64,000 nucleotides of DNA from positions 6,076,001 to 6,140,000 of the forward strand of contig NZ_JQNA01000002.1 in the NCBI RefSeq assembly GCF_000745015.1, read 5' to 3'. The notes under the pieces are model-generated. The model was not told the DNA's origin and did no database searches. It was given only the letters and a program-made list of their open reading frames with translations. The translations under genes and the position numbers were made by a program. The DNA is from Burkholderia sp. 9120. GTDB taxonomy: Bacteria; Pseudomonadota; Gammaproteobacteria; Burkholderiales; Burkholderiaceae. Below, in pieces: positions 8,019 to 17,300 of this stretch (position 1 is the stretch's first letter; each line of letters starts with the position of its first letter).

Positions 8019-8666
8019 TCAGCCGTGAATCACCACCAACAAGGCTTTCGCCTCACCCTTGCCGGCATTGCGGATGGCGTGCGGTTCGTCGGCGACATAA
8101 CGCGCGGTGTCCGCGGTCTTGAGCCGTTTCGTCGTACCGGCGGCCTCTATTTCAATCGATCCATGCAGCACGGTCAGGTGTTCGCGCGTGCCGGGTTCGT
8201 GCGCGTTCGACACCAACGCCCCGCCCGCTTGCAGCGTCAACTCGTACCACTCGAACTTGCCGGCCAACTCGATCGGCCCCCACACCCGCAGCTGATACTT
8301 GGCTTCGTGCCCGCTCAGCGTGGGAATGTCGTGGGGACCGGAGACGGCGATCGCCTCCGGCGCCTTTTGCGGCGCGAATAGCGAATCGAGACTGACACCG
8401 AGCGCATTGGTCAGCCGCCAGGCGACCGCGATAGTCGGATTCGCCTTGTCGCGCTCGATCTCAGATAGCATGGACTTCGACACGCCGGCCGCGCGCGACA
8501 GATCGTCGAGCGTCATGCGCCGTTCGGCGCGCAGACGCTGAATGTGTTCGCCGACACGCGGCGGCGCCGCAATCGCGGCCACCGGACCCGCGCCCGCAGC
8601 GCTCGCAGCAGGCGCTGCAGCGGCCGCGGCGCGTCGAATACCCGAACTTGCCATTTCCTGACCCAT
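8019..8666 (-). CDS. XRE family regulator with C-terminal cupin domain
   Basis: 215 residues. After a low-complexity Ala-rich leader of about 35 residues comes an XRE helix-turn-helix (TLDDLSRAAGVSKSMLSEIE, about residues 55-75). A cupin domain (~110-215) follows, the ligand-sensing architecture of the PuuR/SutR type. It is divergent from kbl-tdh with about 150 bases between the starts, so it is the probable regulator of threonine degradation here. The ligand is unknown. The exact start is uncertain; MASSG four codons downstream is an alternative. Confidence 0.88.
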   Translation of the reverse strand: MGQEMASSGIRRAAAAAAPAASAAGAGPVAAIAAPPRVGEHIQRLRAERRMTLDDLSRAAGVSKSMLSEIERDKANPTIAVAWRLTNALGVSLDSLFAPQKAPEAIAVSGPHDIPTLSGHEAKYQLRVWGPIELAGKFEWYELTLQAGGALVSNAHEPGTREHLTVLHGSIEIEAAGTTKRLKTADTARYVADEPHAIRNAGKGEAKALLVVIHG

Positions 8667-8680
8667 CGTTTAGAGTTGTT

Positions 8681-8733
8681 CGATATATCGGATTTTAGTT
8701 CGGAAAAACGAAAATATCCGCTAAAACTGACAG
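8681..8733. promoter_or_regulatory. Candidate operator between the XRE-cupin gene and kbl
   Basis: The AT-rich divergent promoter region contains a perfect palindrome CGATATATCG (8681-8690). It overlaps a longer imperfect inverted repeat, CGGATTTTAGTTC with GAAAATATCCG (8689-8720). Position and symmetry suggest the operator of the XRE-cupin regulator; no experimental motif is known to me. Confidence 0.4.
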
Positions 8734-8815
8734 CCGACTATAACAGGCCGCCTCGTGGTCGCACATGCCGAACACGCTGACACGGGCGCTCTCACCCATT
8801 TCAGGAGTCTGGTTC

Positions 8816-10015
8816 ATGCGTGACCAATATCTCGCCCATCTGCGCGGCACTCTGGAGCAGATCCGCGCCGACGGCTTTTACAAGAACGAACGCGTGATCG
8901 CCAGCCCGCAGTCAGCCGACATTCGTCTCGCCAACGGCGCGGACGTGTTGAATTTCTGCGCGAACAACTATCTGGGACTGGCGGACGACGCGCGTCTGAT
9001 CGAAGCCGCCAAGCAAGGCCTGGATCACGATGGTTTCGGCATGGCGTCGGTGCGTTTCATTTGCGGCACGCAAAGCGTGCACAAGGAACTCGAGTCGGCG
9101 CTTGCCGCGTTCCTGCAAACCGACGACTGTATTCTCTACTCCAGTTGTTTCGACGCAAATGGCGGCCTGTTCGAAACGCTGCTCGACGACAACGACGCGA
9201 TCATTAGCGACGAATTGAATCACGCGAGCATTATCGACGGCGTGCGGCTTTCGAAAGCGAAGCGCTTTCGCTACAAGAACAACGACCTCGCCGATCTCGA
9301 AGCGCGGCTGAAAGAAGCCGACGCCGCCGGCGCGCGCTTCAAACTGATCGCGACCGACGGCGTGTTCTCGATGGACGGCATCATCGCCGACCTCGCCGGC
9401 ATCTGCGACCTCGCCGATCGTTACGGCGCATTGGTCATGGTCGACGATTCGCACGCGGTGGGTTTCGTCGGCGAACACGGTCGCGGCACGCCGGAACATT
9501 GCGGGGTGCTGTCGCGCGTCGACATCATCACGGGGACGTTGGGTAAAGCGCTGGGTGGTGCATCGGGTGGCTACGTCGCGGCGCGCAAGGAAATCATCGA
9601 GTTGTTGCGCCAGCGTTCGCGTCCCTATCTGTTCTCAAACACGTTGACGCCAAGCATTGCCGCCGCGTCGCTGAAAGTGCTCGAACTGCTCGCGAGCGAC
9701 GAAGGCGCGCAACTGCGCGCACGCGTGCGCGAAAACGGCGCGCACTTCCGCGGCAAGATGAGCGCGCTTGGTTTCGCGCTCGTGCCCGGCGAACATCCCA
9801 TCATTCCGGTCATGCTCGGCGACGCGCAACTCGCGTCGAAGATGGCGGATGCGTTGTTGAAGGAAGGCGTCTACGTGATCGGCTTTTCGTTCCCGGTGGT
9901 GCCGAAGGGGCGCGCTCGCATTCGCACGCAGATGAGCGCCGCGCACACCACGGAGCAGATCGATCGCGCCGTAGATGCGTTCGCGCGCGTTGGCCGTGAA
10001 CTTGGCGTGATCTGA
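8816..10015 (+). CDS. kbl: Glycine C-acetyltransferase (2-amino-3-ketobutyrate CoA ligase)
   Basis: 399 residues from the ATG at 8816, the usual length for Kbl. AGGAG lies about nine bases before it, so it is preferred over the in-frame ATG at 8765. The enzyme is a PLP-dependent alpha-oxoamine synthase that converts 2-amino-3-oxobutanoate and CoA to glycine and acetyl-CoA. Visible signatures are [35 protein letters not shown] and the PLP lysine in [13 protein letters not shown]. It precedes tdh by 13 bases; together they form the two-step threonine-to-glycine pathway, probably under the divergent XRE-cupin regulator. Confidence 0.97.
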   Translation: MRDQYLAHLRGTLEQIRADGFYKNERVIASPQSADIRLANGADVLNFCANNYLGLADDARLIEAAKQGLDHDGFGMASVRFICGTQSVHKELESALAAFLQTDDCILYSSCFDANGGLFETLLDDNDAIISDELNHASIIDGVRLSKAKRFRYKNNDLADLEARLKEADAAGARFKLIATDGVFSMDGIIADLAGICDLADRYGALVMVDDSHAVGFVGEHGRGTPEHCGVLSRVDIITGTLGKALGGASGGYVAARKEIIELLRQRSRPYLFSNTLTPSIAAASLKVLELLASDEGAQLRARVRENGAHFRGKMSALGFALVPGEHPIIPVMLGDAQLASKMADALLKEGVYVIGFSFPVVPKGRARIRTQMSAAHTTEQIDRAVDAFARVGRELGVI

Positions 10016-10028
10016 TCGGGAGGCGTAC

Positions 10029-11060
10029 ATGAAAGCATTGGCAAAACTCGAACGCGCACCGGGCCTCACGCTCACGGACGTCGCGAAACCTGAAGTCGGC
10101 CACAACGACGTGATGATCCGCATCACGCGCACCGCGATTTGCGGCACCGACATTCATATCTGGAAGTGGGACGACTGGGCGCAAAAAACGATTCCGGTGC
10201 CGATGCATGTCGGTCACGAATACGTCGGCGAAATCGTCGAGATGGGCCAGGAAGTGCGCGGCTTTGCGATCGGCGATCGCGTGTCGGGCGAAGGGCATAT
10301 CACGTGCGGTTTTTGTCGCAACTGCCGCGCCGGTCGCCGGCATCTGTGCCGCAATACGGTGGGCGTCGGCGTGAATCGCGAAGGCGCGTTCGCCGAGTTT
10401 CTGGTGATTCCGGCCTTCAACGCATTCAAGATTCCGCCGGAGATTTCCGACGACCTCGCCGCGATTTTCGATCCGTTCGGCAACGCCACGCATACGGCGC
10501 TATCGTTCAATCTGGTCGGTGAAGACGTGCTGATCACCGGCGCGGGACCGATCGGTATCATGGCGGTGGCGATCGCGAAACACGTCGGCGCGCGTAATGT
10601 GGTGATTACCGACGTCAACGATTACCGGCTCGAACTCGCGCGCAAGATGGGCGCAACGCGCGCGGTGAATGTCTCGCGCGAATCGCTGCGCGATGTGATG
10701 GCGGATCTGCACATGGCCGAAGGTTTCGACGTCGGCCTCGAAATGTCCGGCGTGCCGAGCGCGTTCACCAGCATGCTCGAAGCGATGAACCACGGCGGCA
10801 AGATTGCGTTGCTCGGCATTCCGCCGGCGCAGACCGCGATCGACTGGACGCAGGTGATCTTCAAAGGCCTCGAAATCAAGGGCATTTATGGCCGCGAGAT
10901 GTTCGAGACCTGGTACAAGATGGTCGCGATGTTGCAGAGCGGGTTGGATCTGTCGCCGATCCTGACGCACCATTTCAAAGTGGACGACTATCAGGAAGCG
11001 TTTGCCACGATGCTTTCAGGCGAGAGCGGCAAGGTGATTCTCGATTGGACGGCTGCTTGA
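10029..11060 (+). CDS. tdh: L-threonine 3-dehydrogenase
   Basis: 343 residues, the standard length. A zinc-dependent medium-chain dehydrogenase that oxidises L-threonine to 2-amino-3-oxobutanoate with NAD+. The catalytic zinc region ([24 protein letters not shown]), the structural zinc cysteines ([15 protein letters not shown]) and the Rossmann motif ([19 protein letters not shown]) are all intact. A GGGAGG-like ribosome site precedes the ATG. It follows kbl directly and is closed by a strong hairpin at 11087-11124. Confidence 0.97.
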   Translation: MKALAKLERAPGLTLTDVAKPEVGHNDVMIRITRTAICGTDIHIWKWDDWAQKTIPVPMHVGHEYVGEIVEMGQEVRGFAIGDRVSGEGHITCGFCRNCRAGRRHLCRNTVGVGVNREGAFAEFLVIPAFNAFKIPPEISDDLAAIFDPFGNATHTALSFNLVGEDVLITGAGPIGIMAVAIAKHVGARNVVITDVNDYRLELARKMGATRAVNVSRESLRDVMADLHMAEGFDVGLEMSGVPSAFTSMLEAMNHGGKIALLGIPPAQTAIDWTQVIFKGLEIKGIYGREMFETWYKMVAMLQSGLDLSPILTHHFKVDDYQEAFATMLSGESGKVILDWTAA

Positions 11061-11086
11061 ACTAACGCAACAGCAACACAACACTA

Positions 11087-11124
11087 AAACGCCCGCAGCG
11101 CGCTCACCCGCCTGCGGGCGTTTT
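11087..11124. terminator. Bidirectional intrinsic terminator (tdh / yceI-like)
   Basis: The perfect arms AAAACGCCCGCAG (11087-11099) and CTGCGGGCGTTTT (11112-11124) carry flanking A- and T-tracts, so the hairpin can work on both strands. It lies between the convergent tdh and YceI-family genes and overlaps the last codons of the latter. Confidence 0.85.
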
Positions 11125-11766
11125 CACGAACTCCGCCTGAATGCGCACATGAATGTCGTCGCCGACGGCCGGATACCACGTCGCCAAACCGAATTTCGCG
11201 CGGCTGAAATGCCCCTCCGCTGAAAAACCCAGCGTGTCCTGTTTCGTCAGCGGATCGGGGGCGAAGCCGTTGAACGTGACGTCGAGCGTGACCGGTTGCG
11301 TCACGCCGTGAATTGTCAGATCGCCCGTCAATGTGCCGCGCGATTCACCCGTGCGCTCAAAACGCGTGCTCACGAAGCGAATCTCCGGATAACGCTCAAC
11401 GTCGAGCAGGCTGGCGCTTTTCACCATCTTGTCCAGCAGTGGCACGTTCGTATCGATGCTCGCGGCGTCGATCGTGATCGACGCCGTGCTCTTATCCAGA
11501 CCACCTTCGTTCCAGTCGAGTTGCCCCTTCTTGCGATCGAAGCGGATCTGAAAGCGCGTGTACTTGAAATGATCGATGTCGAAAGTCACGCTGGTGTGGT
11601 TCGGGTCGACCTCGTAACGACCGACCGGCACGCGGGCCTCGTTCTGGCTGACCGAATGCGTGAGTACCTGAATCGGCGTGCAGGCCGCCGCGCCTAGCAG
11701 CGTTGCGCTGAGCAAGCCTCGCATTAAGGCGCGCGCAAGGCCGGCGCGGGCAGTTGATGAGCTCAT
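11104..11766 (-). CDS. YceI family lipid-binding lipoprotein
   Basis: 220 residues from the ATG at 11766; an earlier ATG at 11826 is possible but gives an untypical leader. The N-terminus is a signal peptide with a lipobox-like end, LLGAAAC, so export and lipidation are likely. The rest is a YceI beta-barrel (GRYEVDPNHTSVTFDIDHF, then TIHGVTQPVTLDVTFNG), a family that binds polyisoprenoid-type lipids in the periplasm. The gene is divergent from a TetR regulator, with a candidate TetR operator in the gap, so it may be one of its targets. Confidence 0.88.
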   Translation of the reverse strand: MSSSTARAGLARALMRGLLSATLLGAAACTPIQVLTHSVSQNEARVPVGRYEVDPNHTSVTFDIDHFKYTRFQIRFDRKKGQLDWNEGGLDKSTASITIDAASIDTNVPLLDKMVKSASLLDVERYPEIRFVSTRFERTGESRGTLTGDLTIHGVTQPVTLDVTFNGFAPDPLTKQDTLGFSAEGHFSRAKFGLATWYPAVGDDIHVRIQAEFVKTPAGG

Positions 11767-11839
11767 GTCGTTCGTTCCGGTTGACCGATCATGAGCAAGA
11801 TAGCAGGTCGCGTCCTTCATCCGCAAAACACATCAACAC

Positions 11840-11868
11840 TTGACGAAGGAGAATGATCGTTCTACTCT
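11840..11868 (+). promoter_or_regulatory. Candidate promoter with TetR-type operator
   Basis: TTGACG (11840-11845) and TACTCT (11863-11868) are 17 bases apart. The near-palindrome AGAATGATCGTTCT (11850-11863) sits between them and resembles the GAACGATCGTTC sites of several TetR-family repressors. Initiation about seven bases after the -10 would fall on the TetR start codon, giving a leaderless or nearly leaderless mRNA. Prediction only. Confidence 0.5.
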
Positions 11869-11874
11869 TCGCAC

Positions 11875-12567
11875 ATGGCTAACGACACTCAAACAGAATC
11901 AGAATCAGAATCGCCGATGCCCGGCAGCGCGCGCGAGCGGCTGCTCGAAGCGGCCGAGGCGTTGATCTACGCCGGCGGCATCCATGCCACCGGTGTGGAC
12001 GCGATCGTCAAGCAGTCCGGCACCGCACGCAAAAGTTTCTACACACACTTCGAATCGAAGGATGCGTTGGTGGCGGCCGCACTCGAACGGCGTGATGAAC
12101 GCTGGATGAACGGGTTTATCGCCGGCACGCAGCAACGCGGCAAGACGGCTCGAAAACGTCTGCTCGGCATGTTCGACGTGTTGCGCGAATGGTTTGAGTC
12201 GGCGGATTTTCATGGCTGCGCGTTCCTGAACGCGGCCGGCGAAATTGCCTCGGCGGACGATCCGATCCGGATCGTCGCGCGTGAACATAAGGAACGCCTG
12301 CTCGCTTTCGTGCGAACGCAGTGCGACGAGTTCGCGGCGGAGTCGGGCATGGAGGGCCGCCGTGCCGCGCGCCTGTCGCGTCAGTGGCTGGTGCTGCTCG
12401 ATGGCGCGATTGCCGTGGCACTGGTGAGCGGCGAGTCCGATGTGGCACTCGACGCACAGGCCGTGGCGCACACCGTATTGGAAGCGGAGTCCGCCAGCGA
12501 GGCCGACGCGTCTTCGAGCAAGAGCAAACCGAACAAACGACCGCCATCCCGGCGCACCGCAACCTGA
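11875..12567 (+). CDS. TetR/AcrR family transcriptional regulator
   Basis: 230 residues. The N-terminal helix-turn-helix is clear (ARERLLEAAEALIYAGGIHA, then DAIVKQSGTARKSFYTHFES, residues ~20-65). A TetR_C-type ligand domain follows, ending in a Ser/Lys-rich tail. No ribosome site precedes the ATG at 11875; a second ATG at 11917 also lacks one. It probably represses its own promoter and the divergent YceI gene through the palindrome at 11850-11863. The NTF2-like gene 18 bases downstream is likely co-transcribed. Confidence 0.9.
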   Translation: MANDTQTESESESPMPGSARERLLEAAEALIYAGGIHATGVDAIVKQSGTARKSFYTHFESKDALVAAALERRDERWMNGFIAGTQQRGKTARKRLLGMFDVLREWFESADFHGCAFLNAAGEIASADDPIRIVAREHKERLLAFVRTQCDEFAAESGMEGRRAARLSRQWLVLLDGAIAVALVSGESDVALDAQAVAHTVLEAESASEADASSSKSKPNKRPPSRRTAT

Positions 12568-12585
12568 CTGAAGTGAGGAAACATC

Positions 12586-13065
12586 ATGGCCGATCCAACC
12601 GAAACCCGTCCGCCGCTGCCACCGTTCACACGCGAAACCGCGATCCAGAAAGTGCGTGCCGCTGAAGACGGCTGGAACACCCGCGACCCGGAACGCGTGT
12701 CGCTCGCGTACACCGCCGATAGCATCTGGCGCAACCGCGCCGAGTTTACGAACGGCCGCGCGGAGATTGTCGGCTTGTTGCGTCGCAAATGGGCGAAGGA
12801 ACTCGACTACCGTCTGATCAAGGAACTCTGGGCATTTACCGATAACCGTATCGCCGTCCGCTTTGCCTACGAATGGCATGACGATTCGAACAACTGGTTC
12901 CGCTCCTACGGCAATGAGAATTGGGAGTTTGACGAGCATGGCTTGATGGCGCGCCGTCACGCGAGCATCAACGACATGCCGATCCGCGAAGCCGACCGGT
13001 TGTATCACTGGCCGCTCGGGCGTCGTCCGGACGACCATGCGAGTTTGTCCGACCTCGGTCTTTAA
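12586..13065 (+). CDS. NTF2-like protein, DUF1348 type
   Basis: 159 residues, a single SnoaL/NTF2-like cone fold of the DUF1348 group. Typical stretches are [30 protein letters not shown] and [19 protein letters not shown]. The biochemical role of the group is not established. An AGTGAGGAA ribosome site precedes the ATG. It lies in the same operon as the TetR regulator, which suggests induction by the same ligand. Confidence 0.88.
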   Translation: MADPTETRPPLPPFTRETAIQKVRAAEDGWNTRDPERVSLAYTADSIWRNRAEFTNGRAEIVGLLRRKWAKELDYRLIKELWAFTDNRIAVRFAYEWHDDSNNWFRSYGNENWEFDEHGLMARRHASINDMPIREADRLYHWPLGRRPDDHASLSDLGL

Positions 13066-13279
13066 GCGCTTCTTCGAAAAAGCCGCCTCGTCTTCACGGC
13101 TCTGCCATCGGTTCTCCGTTATTGTTCTGCTTCCAGGTTGCGGGGCACGACTTGTGCCCGCGCGTCCGAGCGTGTCCTCCACATCGCCCGTGCGGGTTGA
13201 GGTACAGTGCGCGACGGGCGGCAAGCACGACTATCCAGAACATAGATGACGCCGGCGCTCGACCGGTGACGGAGAAGAC

Positions 13280-13798
13280 ATGTATTTTCGGCAGATCAGA
13301 AAGACCATCCGACATACCGCGGTTGCACTCGTCGCGAGTCTGGCCGCGGCCTCCGCGGCGCATGCGGGAAGCTGGTGCGACGGCGGCGTATGGGTCGACG
13401 CGATGCTCGGCTCGTATCACATCGATCCCGATCCCGGCACTCACTTCGAGCAATTCAACCCAGGCCTTGGCGTCGAATGCTGGTTGAACAATCAATGGGC
13501 GCTGACGGCGGGCGGCTTTCGCAACTCGTTGCGCCGGCCTTCCTACTATGGCGGCGGTGTCTGGGCGCCGGAGTTCGCGCACTGGGGCATCGTGCGGCTC
13601 GCGGCAATGGGCGGGATCATCTCCGGCTATAACTACGGCAACTGGGGGCTGGGTCGCGACCATACGATCGGGCCGGTGCTCGCGCCGATCGTGATGGTCG
13701 AGTACAAACGCGTGGGCGCGAACTTCATCGTGATTCCGCCGATCCCGTCGGATCACCTGCCGTTTACGATCGGGTTTCAGGTGAAGGTTAAGTTCTGA
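13280..13798 (+). CDS. Secreted, probably outer-membrane beta-barrel protein
   Basis: 172 residues. A signal peptide of about 29 residues ends in AASAAHA. The mature part is rich in Gly, Trp and Tyr, has alternating hydrophobic strands and ends in KVKF, a C-terminal Phe typical of outer-membrane barrels. Size and Gly/aromatic pattern recall small eight-stranded barrels such as PagP, but I do not see diagnostic PagP catalytic residues with confidence. GGAG lies 9 bases before the ATG. It stands alone between the NTF2-like gene and the long upstream region of the NRPS gene. Confidence 0.7.
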   Translation: MYFRQIRKTIRHTAVALVASLAAASAAHAGSWCDGGVWVDAMLGSYHIDPDPGTHFEQFNPGLGVECWLNNQWALTAGGFRNSLRRPSYYGGGVWAPEFAHWGIVRLAAMGGIISGYNYGNWGLGRDHTIGPVLAPIVMVEYKRVGANFIVIPPIPSDHLPFTIGFQVKVKF

Positions 13799-14387
13799 TT
13801 GATCCGCCGCTGGATTCGTCCGGCGCAATGCCTGACTGACCGGCAACATCATCTCCGTCCCATGCAGCGGAACGCGTCAGATCGACTGGCGCCTTCGTCC
13901 TGTCATTGCCGCAAGCCGCTTCGATTCGCCTCCCAATCTGGGGAGTTACGGTCGCCCTCTCAATCCACGACACTCAAGACCTCGTACAGAGTGGCCGGAT
14001 ATCTCCAGTCTGGGCTATCGACATAGTGGGTGTGCGGCCGTATTGAACGCAGTGCTCGACATCGCGCGCCATCTCGTCGTGAAGCCGTTCAAGCCTTTCC
14101 TTCCGTCGATGTGAATGGACTCGCAGGAGGGGATGCGGCGTACTCGTTAAATCCCGGTATTCAAATCGATAAAAAATCGCATTTGAAACATTGTGCCGCA
14201 GCGCTTTCGGCCGGCACATGGCGGTGCGAATTCAAAGAGGAGTAACGCTCGAGGCGTGGAGCGGCAAACGCACGCATTAATCGTCACGGACCTCGTGAAC
14301 TTGCGGGCTATTTCCGGAAAGCCGGCATCGGTCGATAACGCGTCGTTGTTTCAGTAGCCATCCCCTTTCCAGAAGGAAATCGCTGTT
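13799..14387. other. 589-base non-coding region upstream of the NRPS gene
   Basis: No credible gene: open frames are short and lack starts with ribosome sites. The region is less GC-rich near 14150-14190 (GATAAAAAATCGCATTTG), a likely promoter zone, but no clear -35/-10 pair stands out. The NRPS ribosome site AGAAGGAAA lies at the right end. No hairpin or repeat was found. Confidence 0.5.
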
Positions 14388-17300
14388 GTGAACAGATCCA
14401 GTCACACCGAATTGCAAGCATTGACCGCACCCCAACTTGAGATGTGGTTTGCGCAACAACTCGCTCCGGAAAACCCTCGATTCGACGTTTGTTTTTATCT
14501 GGAGATTCATGGGCCGGTCGATACCGTTGTCTTCGGGCAGGCTTTACAGCAATTCCTTTCTGAAGCCGAGGCGCTGCACCTACGTTTCGTCGATACGGCT
14601 GGCGGCCCGATGCGGAAACTCATCGGGCCGCCCCTGTTGTCATTCGATTGTGTCGATCTGTCCGGCGACGCCGCTCCGTTCCAGGCGGCGCTTCACGCAA
14701 TGCGGGTCGACGCCTCGACTGTTTTCGACCTCGCCGAAGGACCACTCTTCAAGTACGCCCTGTTCAAGCTGGATAGCCAGCATTTTCTCTGGTATCAGCG
14801 CTACCACCACATTGCACTCGACGGCGCCAGCATTCCGCTTGCGACGCACCGGGTCGGAGCGATCTATTCGGCGTTAATGCGGGAGCGTCCGATTGCGGCG
14901 GCGAACTTTGCGACGCTCGACGTGTTGCTGCAGAACGATGCCGCGTACCGGCGCTCTGCCCGCTACGCAAGTGATCGCGGCTATTGGCGTGATTACGTCG
15001 CTGAATTGGCCGGCGCAACGACGATGACAGGCGGCCCGCCTGATACGGGCGGTCTGTTCCGGCGACGTTCGATCGAGTTGTCGCAGTCTTTGACGGCGGC
15101 GCTGGCGGCCGCTGAAACACCGTTCTGCAAATGGCCACAGTTATTCACCGCGATCGTGGCCGCCTACATGTTGCGAATGGCTAATCTTGGGAGCGGTGTT
15201 TTCGACTTCCCGATTGCCGCGCGGGCGAAGGACACGCGCGCAACGCCCGGGATGTTCGCCAACGTGGTGCCGCTGAAGGTGTCGATGTCGACTGACGACA
15301 CACTGGCCACGCTGACCCAGCGTGTCGATAGCGAGATATTCAGACACCTGAAGCACCAGTATTTCCGTGGCAAGGACATCCGGCACATGCTGGGCGCAGC
15401 CGCGGCGCCGATTTTCGGCCCTCGGATCAATATCGTCCCGCTCGACGATTCGTGGCGTTTCGACGGCTATCCGGCCACATTGCATGCGCTGTCGAACGGC
15501 CTCGTCAACGATTTCGCGGTGACGGTAATGGGGCGGCCGGGCTCTCCCGGCTTCGTGTTGCATGTCGACGCCAATACGAATCTGTATGACGACGCCAGCG
15601 TCGCGGCGCATGGTCGACGATTGCGGCAATTCATCGAGAGCGTGCTCGCCGATCCGCAACAACCCCTCAGCCGCATCGGTCTGCTCGGGCACGATGAAAG
15701 GCGTCTTCTGCTCGACACCTGGAATGCCACATCGCGGCCCTATCCGGACCAGCTTTGCATTCATCAACTCGTCCAGCGCCAGGCTGACCGTCATCCCGAT
15801 GCCGTTGCGATCAGAGTCGGCAACGAGTCGCTCAGCTATGCCACCCTCGACGCACACGCCAACCAGCTAGCCCGTCACCTGCTCGACCTGGGCGTCGCGC
15901 CCGAGACCCGCGTTGCCCTTTGCGCGCAGCGCACGCCCGCGCTCGTTGTTGCGATGCTCGCCATTGTCAAAGCCGGCGGTGCGTACGTCCCACTGGATCC
16001 CGTCTCTCCCGGATCGCGCCTCGTCCACATCGTCCAAGACGCCGCGCCTGCAATGCTGATTGCCGACCGGGCCGGATGTTCCGCCTTCGGCGACCTATTG
16101 CCCAGCACGCTCCCGCTCATCAATCTCGACGCCGAAACGCCCTGCTGGGCCGAGCAGTCGAAGTCCCCGCTCAGGTTGGATGGCCGTGAAGCCACCGGGC
16201 TCGCCTACGTGATCTATACCTCGGGTTCCACCGGTCTGCCGAAGGGAGTCATGGTCGAGCATCGGCAGCTCGTCAATCTGGTCTGCTGGCATATTGGGCG
16301 CTTCGGTCTGCGGCCCGGATGCGCCAGCACCGCCACGGCGGGCCTGGCCTTCGACGCCACCGCCTGGGAGATCTGGCCTGTTCTCGCCAGCGGCGCCACC
16401 TTGCTGCTGCCGCCGCCGGGCCTGGCCGATCCTGCCGCGATGCTCCACTGGTGGCGGGATCAACCGGTCGATACCGCGTTCCTCGTTACGCCGCTGGCAC
16501 TGCTCGCGATCGACGCCGGTCTGCCTCGCAGGCTGCGCCGCTTGCTGGTCGGTGGCGACCGCCTTGCGCAGCGTCCCGCCGCGCTGCCCGAGGCCGTCGA
16601 ACTGGTCAACAACTACGGCCCCACCGAAACGACCGTGGTCGCCACATCGGGCATTGTCAGCTCGGGCGACACCGTGCCGACCATCGGCAAGCCGATCGCG
16701 AACACCCGCATCTATCTGCTGGATGCACAGTACGAACCGGTGCCACTGGGGGCCGTGGGTGAGCTATACATCGGTGGCGCGGGCGTGGCGCGCGGCTATC
16801 TGAACCAGCCGGAATTAACCGCGCAACGCTTCCTGCGCGATCCGTTCGCCGGTGCGCCCGACGCCCGGATGTACCGCACCGGCGATCTCGCCCGCTATCT
16901 GCCGGACGGCAACCTGGTGTTCCTTGGGCGCAATGACGAGCAGATGAAGATCCGGGGTTTCCGGATCGAACCGGGCGAGATCGAGGTCCAGCTTGCGACT
17001 CATCCCGAGGTGCGGGAGGCGGTCGTGCTCGCGCGGGTCGATCAACCCGGCGAAGCGCGCCTCGTCGGCTACGTCACGCTGCACGATGGCGCGACAGCCG
17101 GCACCGGACTGCCGGGCGTGCTGCGTGCCCACCTCGAGCGCCGGCTGCCGGACTACATGGTCCCTTCCGCCTTCGTTCACCTCGAGCGCTTGCCGCTCAC
17201 GCCGAACGGCAAGCTCGACCGCAAGGCGCTGCCTGCGCCGCTGGACGACGCGTTCAGCCTGGAGCAGTACGCCGCGCCGCAAGGCGAGATCGAAACCATG

